This document shows positions 9,345 through 18,186 of a stretch of 64,000 bases of DNA, one piece after another. Source of the DNA: Micromonospora sp. HM5-17 (GTDB lineage Bacteria; Actinomycetota; Actinomycetes; Mycobacteriales; Micromonosporaceae); the NCBI RefSeq assembly GCF_003762835.1, contig NZ_RJWA01000004.1:248001-312000 (forward strand), given 5' to 3'. The notes under the pieces were generated by a model. The model had not been told where the DNA came from, made no database searches, and saw nothing but the letters and a program-made list of their open reading frames with translations. Position 1 is the first letter of the stretch, and each line of letters begins with the position of its first letter. The position numbers and the translations under genes were made by a program.

Positions 9345-10451
9345 TCACCTTCCGGCGAGCCGCGCCACGATCGGGGCGGCGGCCGCGAGATTGCCCCCGA
9401 GGTGCAGGTACGAGACGCCGTACCGCTCCCGGAGCGCGACCAGCCGGTCGACGCACTCGTCGACACTGCCGTGCAGGACGGCGGGCGAGGAGGCGAGCGC
9501 GGCGGCGTCGGCGAGCCGGGCGTGGCTGGAGGTGGAGCGGTGCTCCACGCCCCGGTGCACCACCCGGACGTCGAACATCCGTACCTGGAACTCCAGGGTC
9601 TCCGGGTCGCGTCCGGCGGCGAGCGCGGCCGACCGGGCCCAGGCGATCTTCTGGGCGAAGCGTTCCGGGCTCAGCTCCGCGACCGCGGCGAGCGGGTCGA
9701 CGTCCGGGGCGAGCCGGGGATTGATCCCGACGATGTCGGCTCGTCGCCCGGCCAGTTCGAGGACGCGGCGGCTGCCCCCACCGATCAGCAGCGGCGGGTG
9801 CGGACGCTGCACCGGCTTGGGGAGCCCGTCCAGGTCGGTGACCCGGTAGTACCGTCCGGCGAAGGTCACCGGAGTGGCGCCGAAGAGCCCCAACAGCACC
9901 TCGACCGACTCGGCCAGCCGGGCGACGCGGACCCCGGGCGGGTCGAACGGCAGCCCGGCGGCGTCGTGGTCCGCACGCAGCCAGCCGGCGCCCAGCCCGA
10001 TCTCCAGCCGGCCGCCGGAGAAGACGTCCAGGTTGGCCAGCGACCTGTGCAGCAGCACCGGGTGCCGAAAGTCGTTGCAGAGGACCAACCCGAGCACCCG
10101 CAGCCGGGTCGTGGCCTCGGCGGCGACCGTCATCGCCACCAGCGGGTCCATCGCCCAGCCGCCGGTGACGTGGTCCGAGATCGAGACCGAGCTGAAGCCG
10201 AGGTCCTCGATCCGGCGGATCTCGTCGCGCCACCGGTCGACCGGCCGGTCGAGCCCGGGCATCGACGCGGTGAACCGGAACGGCCGTACCGGGCGCCCCG
10301 CCGCGGTGCCCGGACCGGCACCGGCGGCGGCCGTGGTGGTACCGGGCGCGTTGGGGGTCGATGCGGCGGCGGTCGCGACCGGGGCGGCTGCGGTGTCGGG
10401 TGCGGCGGGGCCGGCGGTGGCGGCGCCGGGCGCGGGGATCGCGGGCGGCAT
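9345..10451 (-). CDS. LLM-class F420-dependent oxidoreductase
   Basis: 368 aa as drawn. The first 55 or so residues are Ala/Pro/Thr low complexity and may be partly untranslated; the enzyme fold starts at about VRPFRFTASMPG, but no ATG, GTG or TTG is found there, so the ATG is kept. Family features: IEDLGFSSVSISDHVTGGWAMDPL, FSGGRLEIGLGAGWLRADHDAAGL and LLIGGGSRRVLELAGRRADIVGINP. These mark luciferase-like TIM-barrel enzymes that use F420 or FMN. The subgroup looks like the probable F420-dependent oxidoreductases of actinomycetes. Divergent from the dioxygenase gene; substrate unknown. Confidence 0.85.
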   Translation of the reverse strand: MPPAIPAPGAATAGPAAPDTAAAPVATAAASTPNAPGTTTAAAGAGPGTAAGRPVRPFRFTASMPGLDRPVDRWRDEIRRIEDLGFSSVSISDHVTGGWAMDPLVAMTVAAEATTRLRVLGLVLCNDFRHPVLLHRSLANLDVFSGGRLEIGLGAGWLRADHDAAGLPFDPPGVRVARLAESVEVLLGLFGATPVTFAGRYYRVTDLDGLPKPVQRPHPPLLIGGGSRRVLELAGRRADIVGINPRLAPDVDPLAAVAELSPERFAQKIAWARSAALAAGRDPETLEFQVRMFDVRVVHRGVEHRSTSSHARLADAAALASSPAVLHGSVDECVDRLVALRERYGVSYLHLGGNLAAAAPIVARLAGR

Positions 10452-10627
10452 CGCCCGACTCTACGGGTCTCGGCCCCGCCCGCCCACGCTCCCGACCGGA
10501 ACCGAACCGGTTGCACACAGTCGGATTCTCGACACGGGTCGTGACCTGACGGCTCCTTCCGGGCCACCCGGGCGAGGCCTACCGTGACCGTCGCGCAGAC
10601 CTACCGCGAGCTACCCAGGAGGCCGCA

Positions 10628-11509
10628 GTGACGGTGGTGCACTTCGACTCGCCGATGTCCGACGACGACCGTCGGGCGAGGCTCTTCGCCGGGGACCTCT
10701 TCGTCTACTCGCCGACCCCGCACTCGATGGCGCTGGTCGCCTTCGCCCGGGAGCTGGCCGAACAGGCGTTCGCGCCCCACTTCCCGCCCGACGCCCAGCA
10801 CCACCTCGCCGGCCCGGACTACGTCCGGGTGCTGGCCGACCTCAAGCCCACCTTCATCAACCACCCGCGCAGCGCCGAACTGGTCCGGGGCATCCTCACC
10901 GACCTCGGCGCCGACCCGGAGCAGACGTACTTCGACGTGCCCCGGCTGCGGACGATGACCAGCGAGTACCTCAACGCCGGGCTGACCCTCCAGTTCGCGC
11001 CGCACCGGGACACCTGGTTCTCCGCACCGATGTCGCAGCTCAACTTCTGGCTGCCGGTGTACGAGGTGGCGGAGTCCAACGTGATGGCCTTCCACCCGAA
11101 CTACTTCGCCACCGGGGTGCGGAACAGCTCGCGGAACTACAACTACGCCGAGTGGGTGGCGCACGGGCGTACGGTGGCGGCGCAGCAGGTGTACACCGAG
11201 ACCCGGGAGCAGCCCCGGGCCGAGCAGGACCTGGAGCTGGAGCCCGACGTTCGGATCATCACGCCCCCGGGCGGCGTGCTGGTCTTCTCCGGGGCGCAGC
11301 TGCACACCACGGTGCCGAACACCTCCGGCCGGACCCGCTTCTCCATCGACTTCCGGGTGGTGAACCGCCGGGACGTCGAGTCCGGGTCCGGCGCCCGCAA
11401 CGTCGACTCGGAGTGCACCGGCACCACCCTCGGCGACTTCCGCCGGGTCAGCGACCAGGCGCCGTTGCCGGCCGAGCTGGTCCGGGCGTACGACACCGTG
11501 CCCGGCTGA
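10628..11509 (+). CDS. Fe(II)/2-oxoglutarate dioxygenase-like protein
   Basis: 293 aa from a GTG with an AGGAGG site 5 nt upstream. A facial-triad pattern can be seen: H126-x-D128 in APHRDTWF, distal H226 in SGAQLHTT, and R235/R237 in RTRFSIDFR as possible 2-oxoglutarate ligands. The fold suggests a phytanoyl-CoA dioxygenase-like or other cupin hydroxylase. The context is acyl-CoA metabolism, but neighbouring transcription units point the other way, so no pathway role is assigned. The first 100 residues match no domain I recognise. Confidence 0.65.
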   Translation: MTVVHFDSPMSDDDRRARLFAGDLFVYSPTPHSMALVAFARELAEQAFAPHFPPDAQHHLAGPDYVRVLADLKPTFINHPRSAELVRGILTDLGADPEQTYFDVPRLRTMTSEYLNAGLTLQFAPHRDTWFSAPMSQLNFWLPVYEVAESNVMAFHPNYFATGVRNSSRNYNYAEWVAHGRTVAAQQVYTETREQPRAEQDLELEPDVRIITPPGGVLVFSGAQLHTTVPNTSGRTRFSIDFRVVNRRDVESGSGARNVDSECTGTTLGDFRRVSDQAPLPAELVRAYDTVPG

Positions 11510-11533
11510 GCCCGCGGCCCCGCCGCGGGGCGG

Positions 11534-12004
11534 CTACCCGCCGGCCGGCTCCACCAGTTCCACCAGGACGCCGCCGGCGTCCCGGGGATGCACGAAGTTG
11601 ATCCGGGAGCCGGCGGTGCCCCGGCGCGGCTCCGGGTAGAGGAGCCGTACGCCGCGCTCGCGTAGTGCGGCGCAGGTCGCGTCGAGGTCCGCCACGGTGT
11701 ACGCCACCTGCTGCACCCCCGCGCCCCGCCGGTCGAGGAACTTCGCGATCGGGGAGTCGGGGCTCAGCGGGGCCAGCAGCTGCACGTAGCCACCGTCCGG
11801 GGTCGGGCCGACGCGCAACATCGCCTCCCGCACGCCCTGCTCGACGTTGGTCTCGGTGTGTACGCAGCGCATCCCGAAGACCCGCTGGTAGAACTCGATG
11901 GCGGCGTCGAGGTCGGGAACGGCCACGCCAACATGGTCGATCCGGAGCAGCCCGATGTCTGTGACAAACTCGGCAGCGGACTCGGCCGGAACGTCAGCAC
12001 CCAT
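11534..12004 (-). CDS. mce: Methylmalonyl-CoA epimerase
   Basis: 156 aa from the ATG at 12004; a TTG seven codons upstream is less likely and would run into the palindromic operator. Glyoxalase/VOC fold: IDHVGVAVPDLDAAIEFYQRVFGM at the start, HTETNVEQGVREAMLRVG, GAGVQQVAYTVADLDATCAALRERGVRLL and INFVHPRDAGGVLVELVEP. The metal ligands H (IDHVGVA), Q/H (QQVAY) and E (VLVELVE) are present. It interconverts (2R)- and (2S)-methylmalonyl-CoA. It is divergent from the thiolase gene, with a shared 64-bp control region. Same neighbourhood as in Streptomyces. Confidence 0.92.
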   Translation of the reverse strand: MGADVPAESAAEFVTDIGLLRIDHVGVAVPDLDAAIEFYQRVFGMRCVHTETNVEQGVREAMLRVGPTPDGGYVQLLAPLSPDSPIAKFLDRRGAGVQQVAYTVADLDATCAALRERGVRLLYPEPRRGTAGSRINFVHPRDAGGVLVELVEPAGG

Positions 12005-12019
12005 GACGCTAGTCTGACC

Positions 12020-12031
12020 TAACAATCGTTA
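12020..12031. promoter_or_regulatory. Candidate operator TAACAATCGTTA between mce and thiolase genes
   Basis: A 12-bp near-perfect palindrome (half-sites TAACAA/TAACGA) in the short divergent region. A related palindrome, TAGCGATCGTTC, precedes the icmA-type gene at 15277-15288. The shared consensus TAACGATCGTTA resembles TetR-type operators. No cognate regulator is encoded nearby. Confidence 0.5.
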
Positions 12032-12068
12032 AGGCGTTCCGCCGGGCCCCCTCGGAGGCGAAGATCCC

Positions 12069-13298
12069 ATGGCATCAGCTCCCCAGGCATCCACACCCTC
12101 GGCATCCGTGATCGTCGGTGGCGCCCGTACCCCGATGGGCCGGCTGCTCGGCAACCTGAAGGACTTTCCGGCGACGAAGCTCGGCGGCATCGCAATCCGG
12201 GGCGCCCTGGAGCGCTCCGGCGTCGCCGCCGACCAGGTGCAGTACGTGATCATGGGGCAGGTGCTCCAGGCCGGCGCCGGCCAGATCCCGGCCCGGCAGG
12301 CCGCCGTCGAGGCGGGCATCCCGATGACCGTGCCGGCGCTGACCATCAACAAGGTCTGCCTCTCCGGGCTCGACGCGATCGCTCTGGCCGACCAGCTCAT
12401 CCGGGCCGGCGAGTTCGACATCGTGGTGGCCGGCGGCATGGAGTCGATGACCAACGCGCCGCACCTGCTGCTCGGGCAGCGGGCCGGCTACAAGTACGGC
12501 GACGTGGTGATCAAGGACCACATGGCGCTGGACGGCCTCACCGACGCCTGGGACTGCTGCGCGATGGGCGAGTCCACCGAACGGCACAACGCCCGGTACG
12601 GGATCACCCGCGCGGAGCAGGACGCCTTCGCCGCGGCCAGCCACCAGAAGGCCGCCGCGGCGCAGAAGAACGGCGTGTTCGCCGACGAGATCGTCCCGGT
12701 GACGGTGCCGCAGCGGAAGGGCGAGCCGGTGGTGGTCACCGAGGACGAGGGGGTGCGACCGGACACCACCGTCGAGTCGCTGGCCCGGCTCCGGCCGGCC
12801 TTCACCCCGGACGGCACGATCACCGCCGGCAGCTCGTCGCCGATCTCCGACGGTGCCTGCGCGGTCGTGGTGATGAGCCGCGCCAAGGCCGAGGAACTCG
12901 GGCTGAGCTGGCTCGCCGAGATCGGCCCGCACGGAAACGTCGCCGGCCCGGACAACTCGCTGCACTCGCAGCCCGCCAACGCGATCCGGCACGCGCTGGA
13001 CAAGGCCGGGCTCACCGTCGCCGACCTCGATCTGATCGAGATCAACGAGGCGTTCGCCCAGGTCGGCGTCCACGCCATCCGCGAACTCGGGGTCAGCCCC
13101 GAGATCGTCAACGTCAACGGCGGGGCCATCGCGCTCGGGCACCCGATCGGGATGTCCGGGGCCCGGATCGTCCTCACCCTGGCCCTGGAGCTGCGTCGCC
13201 GGGGCGGCGGCACCGGCGCGGCGGCGCTCTGCGGCGGGGGAGGGCAGGGCGACGCGCTGATCATCCGGGTTCCCGGGCCGCGCGGCGGGGCGGAGTGA
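12069..13298 (+). CDS. Acetyl-CoA C-acetyltransferase (thiolase)
   Basis: 409 aa from an ATG at 12069. The full thiolase signature set is visible: nucleophilic cysteine in [11 protein letters not shown] (near residue 97), [13 protein letters not shown], the INEAFAQ motif, [19 protein letters not shown] with the catalytic histidine, and [11 protein letters not shown] with the second cysteine. It condenses two acetyl-CoA or cleaves 3-ketoacyl-CoA. The stop overlaps the meaB start by 4 nt (GTGA), so the two genes are co-translated. Streptomyces has the same thiolase-meaB order next to its FilP/Scy genes. Confidence 0.93.
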   Translation: MASAPQASTPSASVIVGGARTPMGRLLGNLKDFPATKLGGIAIRGALERSGVAADQVQYVIMGQVLQAGAGQIPARQAAVEAGIPMTVPALTINKVCLSGLDAIALADQLIRAGEFDIVVAGGMESMTNAPHLLLGQRAGYKYGDVVIKDHMALDGLTDAWDCCAMGESTERHNARYGITRAEQDAFAAASHQKAAAAQKNGVFADEIVPVTVPQRKGEPVVVTEDEGVRPDTTVESLARLRPAFTPDGTITAGSSSPISDGACAVVVMSRAKAEELGLSWLAEIGPHGNVAGPDNSLHSQPANAIRHALDKAGLTVADLDLIEINEAFAQVGVHAIRELGVSPEIVNVNGGAIALGHPIGMSGARIVLTLALELRRRGGGTGAAALCGGGGQGDALIIRVPGPRGGAE

Positions 13299-14278
13299 CG
13301 GCATCACCGCGGCGCAGCCGCGACGTACCGCTGCTGGTCGAGCGGGCCCGCGCGGGCGACGCCAGGTCGGTGGCCCGGCTGATCACCCTGGTCGAGTCCG
13401 GTGACCCGCTGCTGCCGGAGATCGCGGCGGCGCTCGCGCCGCACTCCGGCCGGGCGCAGGTGATCGGTCTGACCGGCGCGCCCGGGGTCGGCAAGTCGAC
13501 CACGACGAACGAGCTGGTCCGGGCCCTGCGGATCCGGAACTACCGGGTCGGCGTGCTCGCCGTCGACCCGTCCAGCCCGTTCAGCGGCGGGGCGATCCTC
13601 GGCGACCGGGTCAGGATGCAGGACCACGCCACCGACCCCGGCGTCTACATCCGGTCGATGTCGAGCCGCGGCCACCTCGGCGGACTGGCCGCGGCGACCC
13701 CGGCCGCCGTGCGGGTGCTGGAGGGCGCCGGCTGCGACGTCGTTCTCGTGGAGACCGTGGGGGTCGGCCAGGCCGAGGTGGAGGTCGCCTCGCTGGCCGA
13801 CACCACGCTGGTGCTGCTCGCCCCGGGAATGGGCGACGCGATCCAGGCGGTCAAGGCGGGCATCCTGGAGGTCGCCGACGTCTTCGTGGTGAACAAGGCC
13901 GACCGGGACGGCGTCGACGCCACGGTCCGGGACATCCAGGGCATGATCGCGCTGGGCGAGCGCGGACCGGGCGAGTGGCGGCCCCGGGTGGTGCGCACGG
14001 TGGCGGCCCGGGGCGAGGGGATCGACGACCTCGTCGCGGCGATCGAGAAGCACCGCGGCTGGCTGGTCGAACACGGTGAGCTGCGCCGTCGCCGCGAGGC
14101 GCGGGCCGCCGCCGAGATCGAGGCGATCGCGCTCGGCGCCCTCCGGGACCGGCTGGGCTCGCTCCGCTCCGGTACGTCGCTCGCGGCGCTCGCCGCCCGG
14201 GTGGCCGACGGGGCGACGGACCCGTACGCCGCCGCCGCCGAACTCCTCGACCAGCTCGACCGGTCCGCCGGGCGGTGA
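13295..14278 (+). CDS. meaB: MeaB/ArgK-type G3E GTPase (B12-mutase chaperone)
   Basis: 327 aa, GTG start overlapping the thiolase stop. P-loop [17 protein letters not shown], the [22 protein letters not shown] switch region, [42 protein letters not shown], and VNKADRDG for guanine binding are all intact. Family members load and protect adenosylcobalamin in acyl-CoA mutases. The likely client is the IcmA-type mutase 1.1 kb downstream and any methylmalonyl-CoA mutase elsewhere. A strong hairpin covers its stop codon, ending the thiolase-meaB unit. Confidence 0.93.
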   Translation: MTASPRRSRDVPLLVERARAGDARSVARLITLVESGDPLLPEIAAALAPHSGRAQVIGLTGAPGVGKSTTTNELVRALRIRNYRVGVLAVDPSSPFSGGAILGDRVRMQDHATDPGVYIRSMSSRGHLGGLAAATPAAVRVLEGAGCDVVLVETVGVGQAEVEVASLADTTLVLLAPGMGDAIQAVKAGILEVADVFVVNKADRDGVDATVRDIQGMIALGERGPGEWRPRVVRTVAARGEGIDDLVAAIEKHRGWLVEHGELRRRREARAAAEIEAIALGALRDRLGSLRSGTSLAALAARVADGATDPYAAAAELLDQLDRSAGR

Positions 14279-14297
14279 GTCGGCCGCCCGGCGGACC
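14262..14297 (+). terminator. Hairpin over the meaB stop codon
   Basis: Perfect 14-bp stem (GGTCCGCCGGGCGG at 14262-14275, complement at 14284-14297) with an 8-nt loop that contains the TGA stop of meaB. It probably terminates the thiolase-meaB transcript. Confidence 0.75.
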
Positions 14298-14664
14298 CTG
14301 CTCGGGCTCCGTCCAGCGCGGTGTGCCGCATCGCCTGGGCCTGCCGCGGCCAGTGGTGGGCGAACGTGCTGATATCCGTCCTGCTCATCCCGCTTGTCGT
14401 GGCCGGCGACCGCCGCGCTGCGCACCCCGGCGGTCCCGCCGGCTGGTCGTCGGTGGCCGGAGCCCGTACCCCCGGCTCGGTTCCCTGGCCACGGGCCGTT
14501 CGCGGGCTGCGGGCCGGACGGCCCACCGGGGTCCGGGCCTCCGGCGGTGCCGTCCGGTTGCCCACGGCGAGTAGGCTCCGTCATCGCTGATGGTGTCGCG
14601 CCGGCTGCCCGGACGCGCCGGGGCGCACGTCAGGCCGGCCGCCACGACCAGGGGGAGAGAAAGC
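14279..14664. other. Intergenic region between meaB and the Asp23 gene
   Basis: 386 bp. It starts with the right arm of the meaB terminator. The remainder is GC-rich with no ORF showing coherent codon bias or domain motifs on either strand. It presumably holds the Asp23 gene promoter; no clear -35/-10 pair could be picked. Confidence 0.4.
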
Positions 14665-15090
14665 ATGACCGACGTTCCGAACGACGCGGGCCAGGCCGCC
14701 ACACCGGCCGCGCAGCCCGCCGCCGCGCCGCGCGGCGTCACCGAGGTGTCCGAAGAGGTCATTGAGAAGATTGCCGGTACGGCGGCCCGCTCGGTGCCGG
14801 GGGTGGCAGACCTCGGCGGTGACCTGGCCCGGTTCTTCAACGATGTGCTGGACCGGGTCGGCCTGGAGGAGTTGGGCGACGCCGGCCGAGGCGTCCGGGC
14901 CGAGGTGAAGGGGACCACCGCGTCAATCAAGATCGTGTTGGTCATCGAGGCCGGTCACGTGGTGGCCGACGTGACCGAGGCGGTCCGGGTCAAGGTCATC
15001 GAGGAGGTCGAGAAGTACGGCATCCAGGTGACCGAGGTGAACGTCAAGGTCGACGACATCGAGCTGAACCCGCCGGCCGCCACCGCCTGA
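14665..15090 (+). CDS. Asp23/Gls24 family envelope stress response protein
   Basis: 141 aa from the ATG at 14665, preceded by GGGGGAGAGAAAGC; the frame extends upstream to a GTG-like start but that part has no domain. After an Ala/Pro-rich leader, residues 27-135 carry the family core: VSEEVIEKIAGTAARSVPGV, GRGVRAEVKGTTASIKIVLVIEAGHVVADVTEAVRVKVIEEVEKYGIQVTEVNVKVDDIEL. In Firmicutes Asp23 is membrane-linked through a partner and guards the envelope; in actinomycetes the role is not established. Monocistronic, followed by tandem repeats and a hairpin. Confidence 0.88.
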   Translation: MTDVPNDAGQAATPAAQPAAAPRGVTEVSEEVIEKIAGTAARSVPGVADLGGDLARFFNDVLDRVGLEELGDAGRGVRAEVKGTTASIKIVLVIEAGHVVADVTEAVRVKVIEEVEKYGIQVTEVNVKVDDIELNPPAATA

Positions 15091-15107
15091 GCCGGGCACC
15101 CGCGTCG

Positions 15108-15197
15108 CCACCGCCGGAGTCACCCATCCGGCATCGCCGACACCGGAGTCACCCATCCGGCATCGCCGACACCGGAGTCGTCCCGTCGCGTCGCCGA
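15108..15197. repeat. Three tandem copies of a ~29-bp unit
   Basis: Direct repeats of CACCGGAGTCACCCATCCGG plus CATCGCCGA begin near 15108, 15141 and 15170. The first two are almost identical and the third is diverged. Non-coding, between the Asp23 stop and the following hairpin. Confidence 0.85.
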
Positions 15198-15207
15198 CGC
15201 CGTCACC

Positions 15208-15253
15208 GAAAGGACCCCTTCTCCCGGGCGAGAGACGTGAGAGGGGTCCTTTC
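15208..15253 (+). terminator. GAAAGGACCCCTT hairpin
   Basis: Left arm GAAAGGACCCCTT (15208-15220) pairs with GAGGGGTCCTTTC (15241-15253), 12 of 13 matches, with a 20-nt loop. Likely the end of the Asp23 transcript. The sequence is a distant cousin of the AAGGAAGGGCCCCTT hairpins found later in the window. Confidence 0.65.
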
Positions 15254-15276
15254 TCGTACTTCCCGACCGACTGCCT

Positions 15277-15288
15277 TAGCGATCGTTC
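15277..15288. promoter_or_regulatory. Candidate operator TAGCGATCGTTC upstream of the acyl-CoA mutase gene
   Basis: Imperfect palindrome (half-sites TAGCGA/GAACGA) 53 nt before the mutase ATG, within an AT-richer CCTTAGCGATCGTTCAGG block. Matches the palindrome upstream of the thiolase/epimerase pair, suggesting one regulator for both units. Confidence 0.45.
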
Positions 15289-15341
15289 AGGGACGCTTTA
15301 CACTCGATGGGCAGTCGAGGCTCGGGGGAGGAGCGCTGCGG

Positions 15342-17030
15342 ATGAACGCCGACGAGATCGCCGCGGGGCGGGCACGCTGGCAGGCCCGGTACGACGCCGC
15401 GCGGAAGCGGGACGCAGACTTCACGACGCTCTCCGGGATGCCGGTGGAGCCGGTGTACGGACCGCCGGAGGGAGCCGACGATCCCCGGTTCGCGCGGATC
15501 GGCTGGCCGGGCGAGTACCCGTACACCCGGGGGCTGTACCCCACCGGCTACCGGGGACGGACCTGGACCATCCGGCAGTTCGCCGGCTTCGGCAACGCCC
15601 GGCAGACCAACGAGCGCTACAAGATGATCCTCGGCGCGGGCGGCGGGGGCCTCTCGGTCGCCTTCGACATGCCCACCCTGATGGGGCGCGACTCCGACGA
15701 CCCGCGGGCGCTCGGTGAGGTCGGGCACTGCGGGGTGGCGGTCGACTCCGCCGCCGACATGGAGGTGCTCTTCGACGGCATCGACCTGGCCGGGGTCACC
15801 ACCTCGATGACCATCTCCGGACCGGCGGTGCCGGTCTTCTGCATGTACCTCGTCGCCGCCGAGCGGCAGGGCGCCGACGTCTCCACCCTGGACGGCACGC
15901 TCCAGACCGACATCTTCAAGGAGTACATCGCCCAGAAGGAGTGGCTCTTCGCGCCGGAGCCGCACCTGCGGCTGATCGGCGACCTGATGGAGTACTGCGC
16001 GGCGAACATCCCCCGGTACAAGCCGCTGTCGGTCTCCGGCTACCACATCCGGGAGGCCGGCGCGACGGCCGCCCAGGAGCTGGCGTACACCCTGGCGGAC
16101 GGCTTCGGCTACGTCGAGCTGGGGCTGAGCCGGGGCCTGGACGTGAACGTATTCGCCCCCGGCCTGAGCTTCTTCTTCGACTCGCACATCGACTTCTTCG
16201 AGGAGATCGCGAAGTTCCGGGCCGCCCGCCGGATCTGGGCCCGCTGGATGCGCGACGTCTACGGCGCGACCGCGGAGCGGGCAATGTGGCTCCGCTTCCA
16301 CACCCAGACCGCCGGGGTGTCGCTGACCGCGCAGCAGCCGGTCAACAACGTCGTCCGCACTGCGGTCGAGGCACTCGCCGCGGTCCTCGGCGGCACCAAC
16401 TCCCTGCACACCAACGCGCTGGACGAGACCCTCGCGCTGCCGACCGACGAGTCCGCCGAGATCGCGCTGCGGACCCAGCAGGTGCTGATGGAGGAGACCG
16501 GGGTCACCAACGTGGCCGACCCGCTCGGGGGCTCCTGGTACGTCGAGGCGCTGACCGACCGGATCGAGGCCGAGGCGGAGGAGATCTTCGCGCAGATCCG
16601 GCGGCTCGGTGGCGACGGCCCACACCCGATCGGGCCGATGACCTCCGGGATCCTGCGCGGCATCGAGGACGGCTGGTTCACCGGCCAGATCGCCGAGGCG
16701 GCCTTCGCCTACCAGCAGGCGCTGGAGAAGGGCGAGAAGAAGATTGTCGGGGTGAACTGCCACACCGGCACCGTCGCCAAGGAACTGGAGATCCTCCGGG
16801 TCTCGCACGAGGTCGAGCTGGAGCAGCGGCGGGTGCTGGCCGAGCGGAAGGCCGCCCGGGACGGCGCCGCGGTGAGTGCCGCGCTGGCCCGGATGGTCGA
16901 GGTCGCCCGTACCCGGGAGAACCTGATCCCGCCGATGCTCGACGCCGTACGGGCCGAGGCGACCCTCGGGGAGATCTGTGACGCCCTGCGGGCGGAGTGG
17001 GGCGTCTACCGGGAGCCGGCCCGGTTCTGA
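15342..17030 (+). CDS. icmA: Isobutyryl-CoA mutase-type large (catalytic) subunit
   Basis: 562 aa from the ATG at 15342 (an upstream in-frame extension crosses the terminator and is rejected). Catalytic TIM-barrel of B12-dependent acyl-CoA mutases, without the C-terminal B12-binding domain, as in IcmA (about 566 aa). The substrate-selecting residues are F80 (TWTIRQFAG) and Q198 (KEYIAQKEW). In Streptomyces IcmA the known pair is Phe80/Gln198, whereas methylmalonyl-CoA mutase has Tyr/Arg. This supports isobutyryl-CoA/n-butyryl-CoA isomerisation, linking valine catabolism and butyrate units. The small B12-binding subunit is not in this window. Confidence 0.88.
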   Translation: MNADEIAAGRARWQARYDAARKRDADFTTLSGMPVEPVYGPPEGADDPRFARIGWPGEYPYTRGLYPTGYRGRTWTIRQFAGFGNARQTNERYKMILGAGGGGLSVAFDMPTLMGRDSDDPRALGEVGHCGVAVDSAADMEVLFDGIDLAGVTTSMTISGPAVPVFCMYLVAAERQGADVSTLDGTLQTDIFKEYIAQKEWLFAPEPHLRLIGDLMEYCAANIPRYKPLSVSGYHIREAGATAAQELAYTLADGFGYVELGLSRGLDVNVFAPGLSFFFDSHIDFFEEIAKFRAARRIWARWMRDVYGATAERAMWLRFHTQTAGVSLTAQQPVNNVVRTAVEALAAVLGGTNSLHTNALDETLALPTDESAEIALRTQQVLMEETGVTNVADPLGGSWYVEALTDRIEAEAEEIFAQIRRLGGDGPHPIGPMTSGILRGIEDGWFTGQIAEAAFAYQQALEKGEKKIVGVNCHTGTVAKELEILRVSHEVELEQRRVLAERKAARDGAAVSAALARMVEVARTRENLIPPMLDAVRAEATLGEICDALRAEWGVYREPARF

Positions 17031-17191
17031 CCACCGGCCCGGCGCTGGTACCGCCGGTGCCGGTTCTGACACGTCCGGTGCCGGTTCCGGCGGGGCCGGC
17101 CCGGCCTACCGGAGCCGGGCCGGTGCATGTCGCCTGTCGGCCACTGGCGGTTCGTCTGGCAGCGGCCCAGCGCGTGCGAGACTAGACAACC

Positions 17192-18121
17192 ATGAGCGAC
17201 CCACGGATGACCTCGTCGATCTTCACCCGCGGCGCGGTGGATCTCGGTGCCCTGCGCGCCGCCCAGACTCCCGCACCGCCTCCGGCCAACCCGTCCGCCG
17301 GCCCGACGCCCGGTGGCGCGTCGCCCAGCGCGTCCGCCGGCCGCACGGGCGGGGTCGCAGTGATCGATGTCACCGAGGCGACGTTCCAGTCCGAGGTGCT
17401 GGAGCGTTCGCTCACCACGCCCGTGGTGATCGACTTCTGGGCCGAGTGGTGCCAGCCCTGCAAGCAGCTCTCCCCGGTGCTGGAGAAGCTCGCGGTCGAG
17501 GGAGGCGGCGCCTGGGTGCTGGCCAAGGTCAACGTCGACACCAACCCGCGGATCGCGCAGATGTTCCGGGTGCAGGGTATCCCGATGGTGGTCGCGATGA
17601 TTGGCGGTCAGCCGGTGGACGCGTTCGCCGGGGTGCAGCCCGAGGCGCAGCTGCGGCAGTGGATCGCGGCGCTGCTCAAGGCGGGTGGGGTCGCCGTGGA
17701 GCCGCCGGGGGACCCGCGGCTCGCCGAGGCCGACGAAGCCCTGGTCAACGGCGATCTGGACGCCGCCGAGGCGGCGTACAAGAAGATCCTGTCGGACAGC
17801 CCGACGGACGCGGCGGCCGAGGCGGGCCTGGCGCACGTCGCACTGGCCCGGCGGGTGCGCGGGGTGGACCCGGCGGCGGCGCTGGCCGCGGCCGAGGCGA
17901 AGCCGGACGACATACCGGCGCAGCTGCTGGCCGCCGACATCGAGGTGCTCAACGGCCAGGCCGAGCAGGCGTACGCCCGGCTGGTCGACGTGGTCCGCCG
18001 GACGACCGGGGACGACCGGGAGGCCGCCCGGGCACACCTGGTGTCCCTGTTCACCATCGCCGGTCCGGACGATCCCGCGGTGGCGTCCGCCCGGCGGGCA
18101 CTCTCCCGCGCGCTCTTCTAG
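17192..18121 (+). CDS. Thioredoxin-TPR co-chaperone (CnoX/YbbN-like)
   Basis: 309 aa, ATG at 17192. A Pro/Ala-rich N-terminal arm (about 1-52) precedes a thioredoxin domain with FWAEWCQPCKQLSPVL; both redox cysteines C87 and C90 are present, unlike E. coli CnoX where the first is replaced. The cis-proline region is VQGIPMVVAM. Residues about 200-309 form helical TPR-like repeats (DPRLAEADEALVNGDLDAAEAAYKKIL). The family holds oxidised client proteins and passes them to chaperonins. Monocistronic; the ureohydrolase gene begins 65 nt later. Confidence 0.88.
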   Translation: MSDPRMTSSIFTRGAVDLGALRAAQTPAPPPANPSAGPTPGGASPSASAGRTGGVAVIDVTEATFQSEVLERSLTTPVVIDFWAEWCQPCKQLSPVLEKLAVEGGGAWVLAKVNVDTNPRIAQMFRVQGIPMVVAMIGGQPVDAFAGVQPEAQLRQWIAALLKAGGVAVEPPGDPRLAEADEALVNGDLDAAEAAYKKILSDSPTDAAAEAGLAHVALARRVRGVDPAAALAAAEAKPDDIPAQLLAADIEVLNGQAEQAYARLVDVVRRTTGDDREAARAHLVSLFTIAGPDDPAVASARRALSRALF

Positions 18122-18186
18122 AACAATGTGAGTACGAGCAGCGGATACGTCTGCTGGCAGCCGCGACACGGGACGGAGGCACTGCC

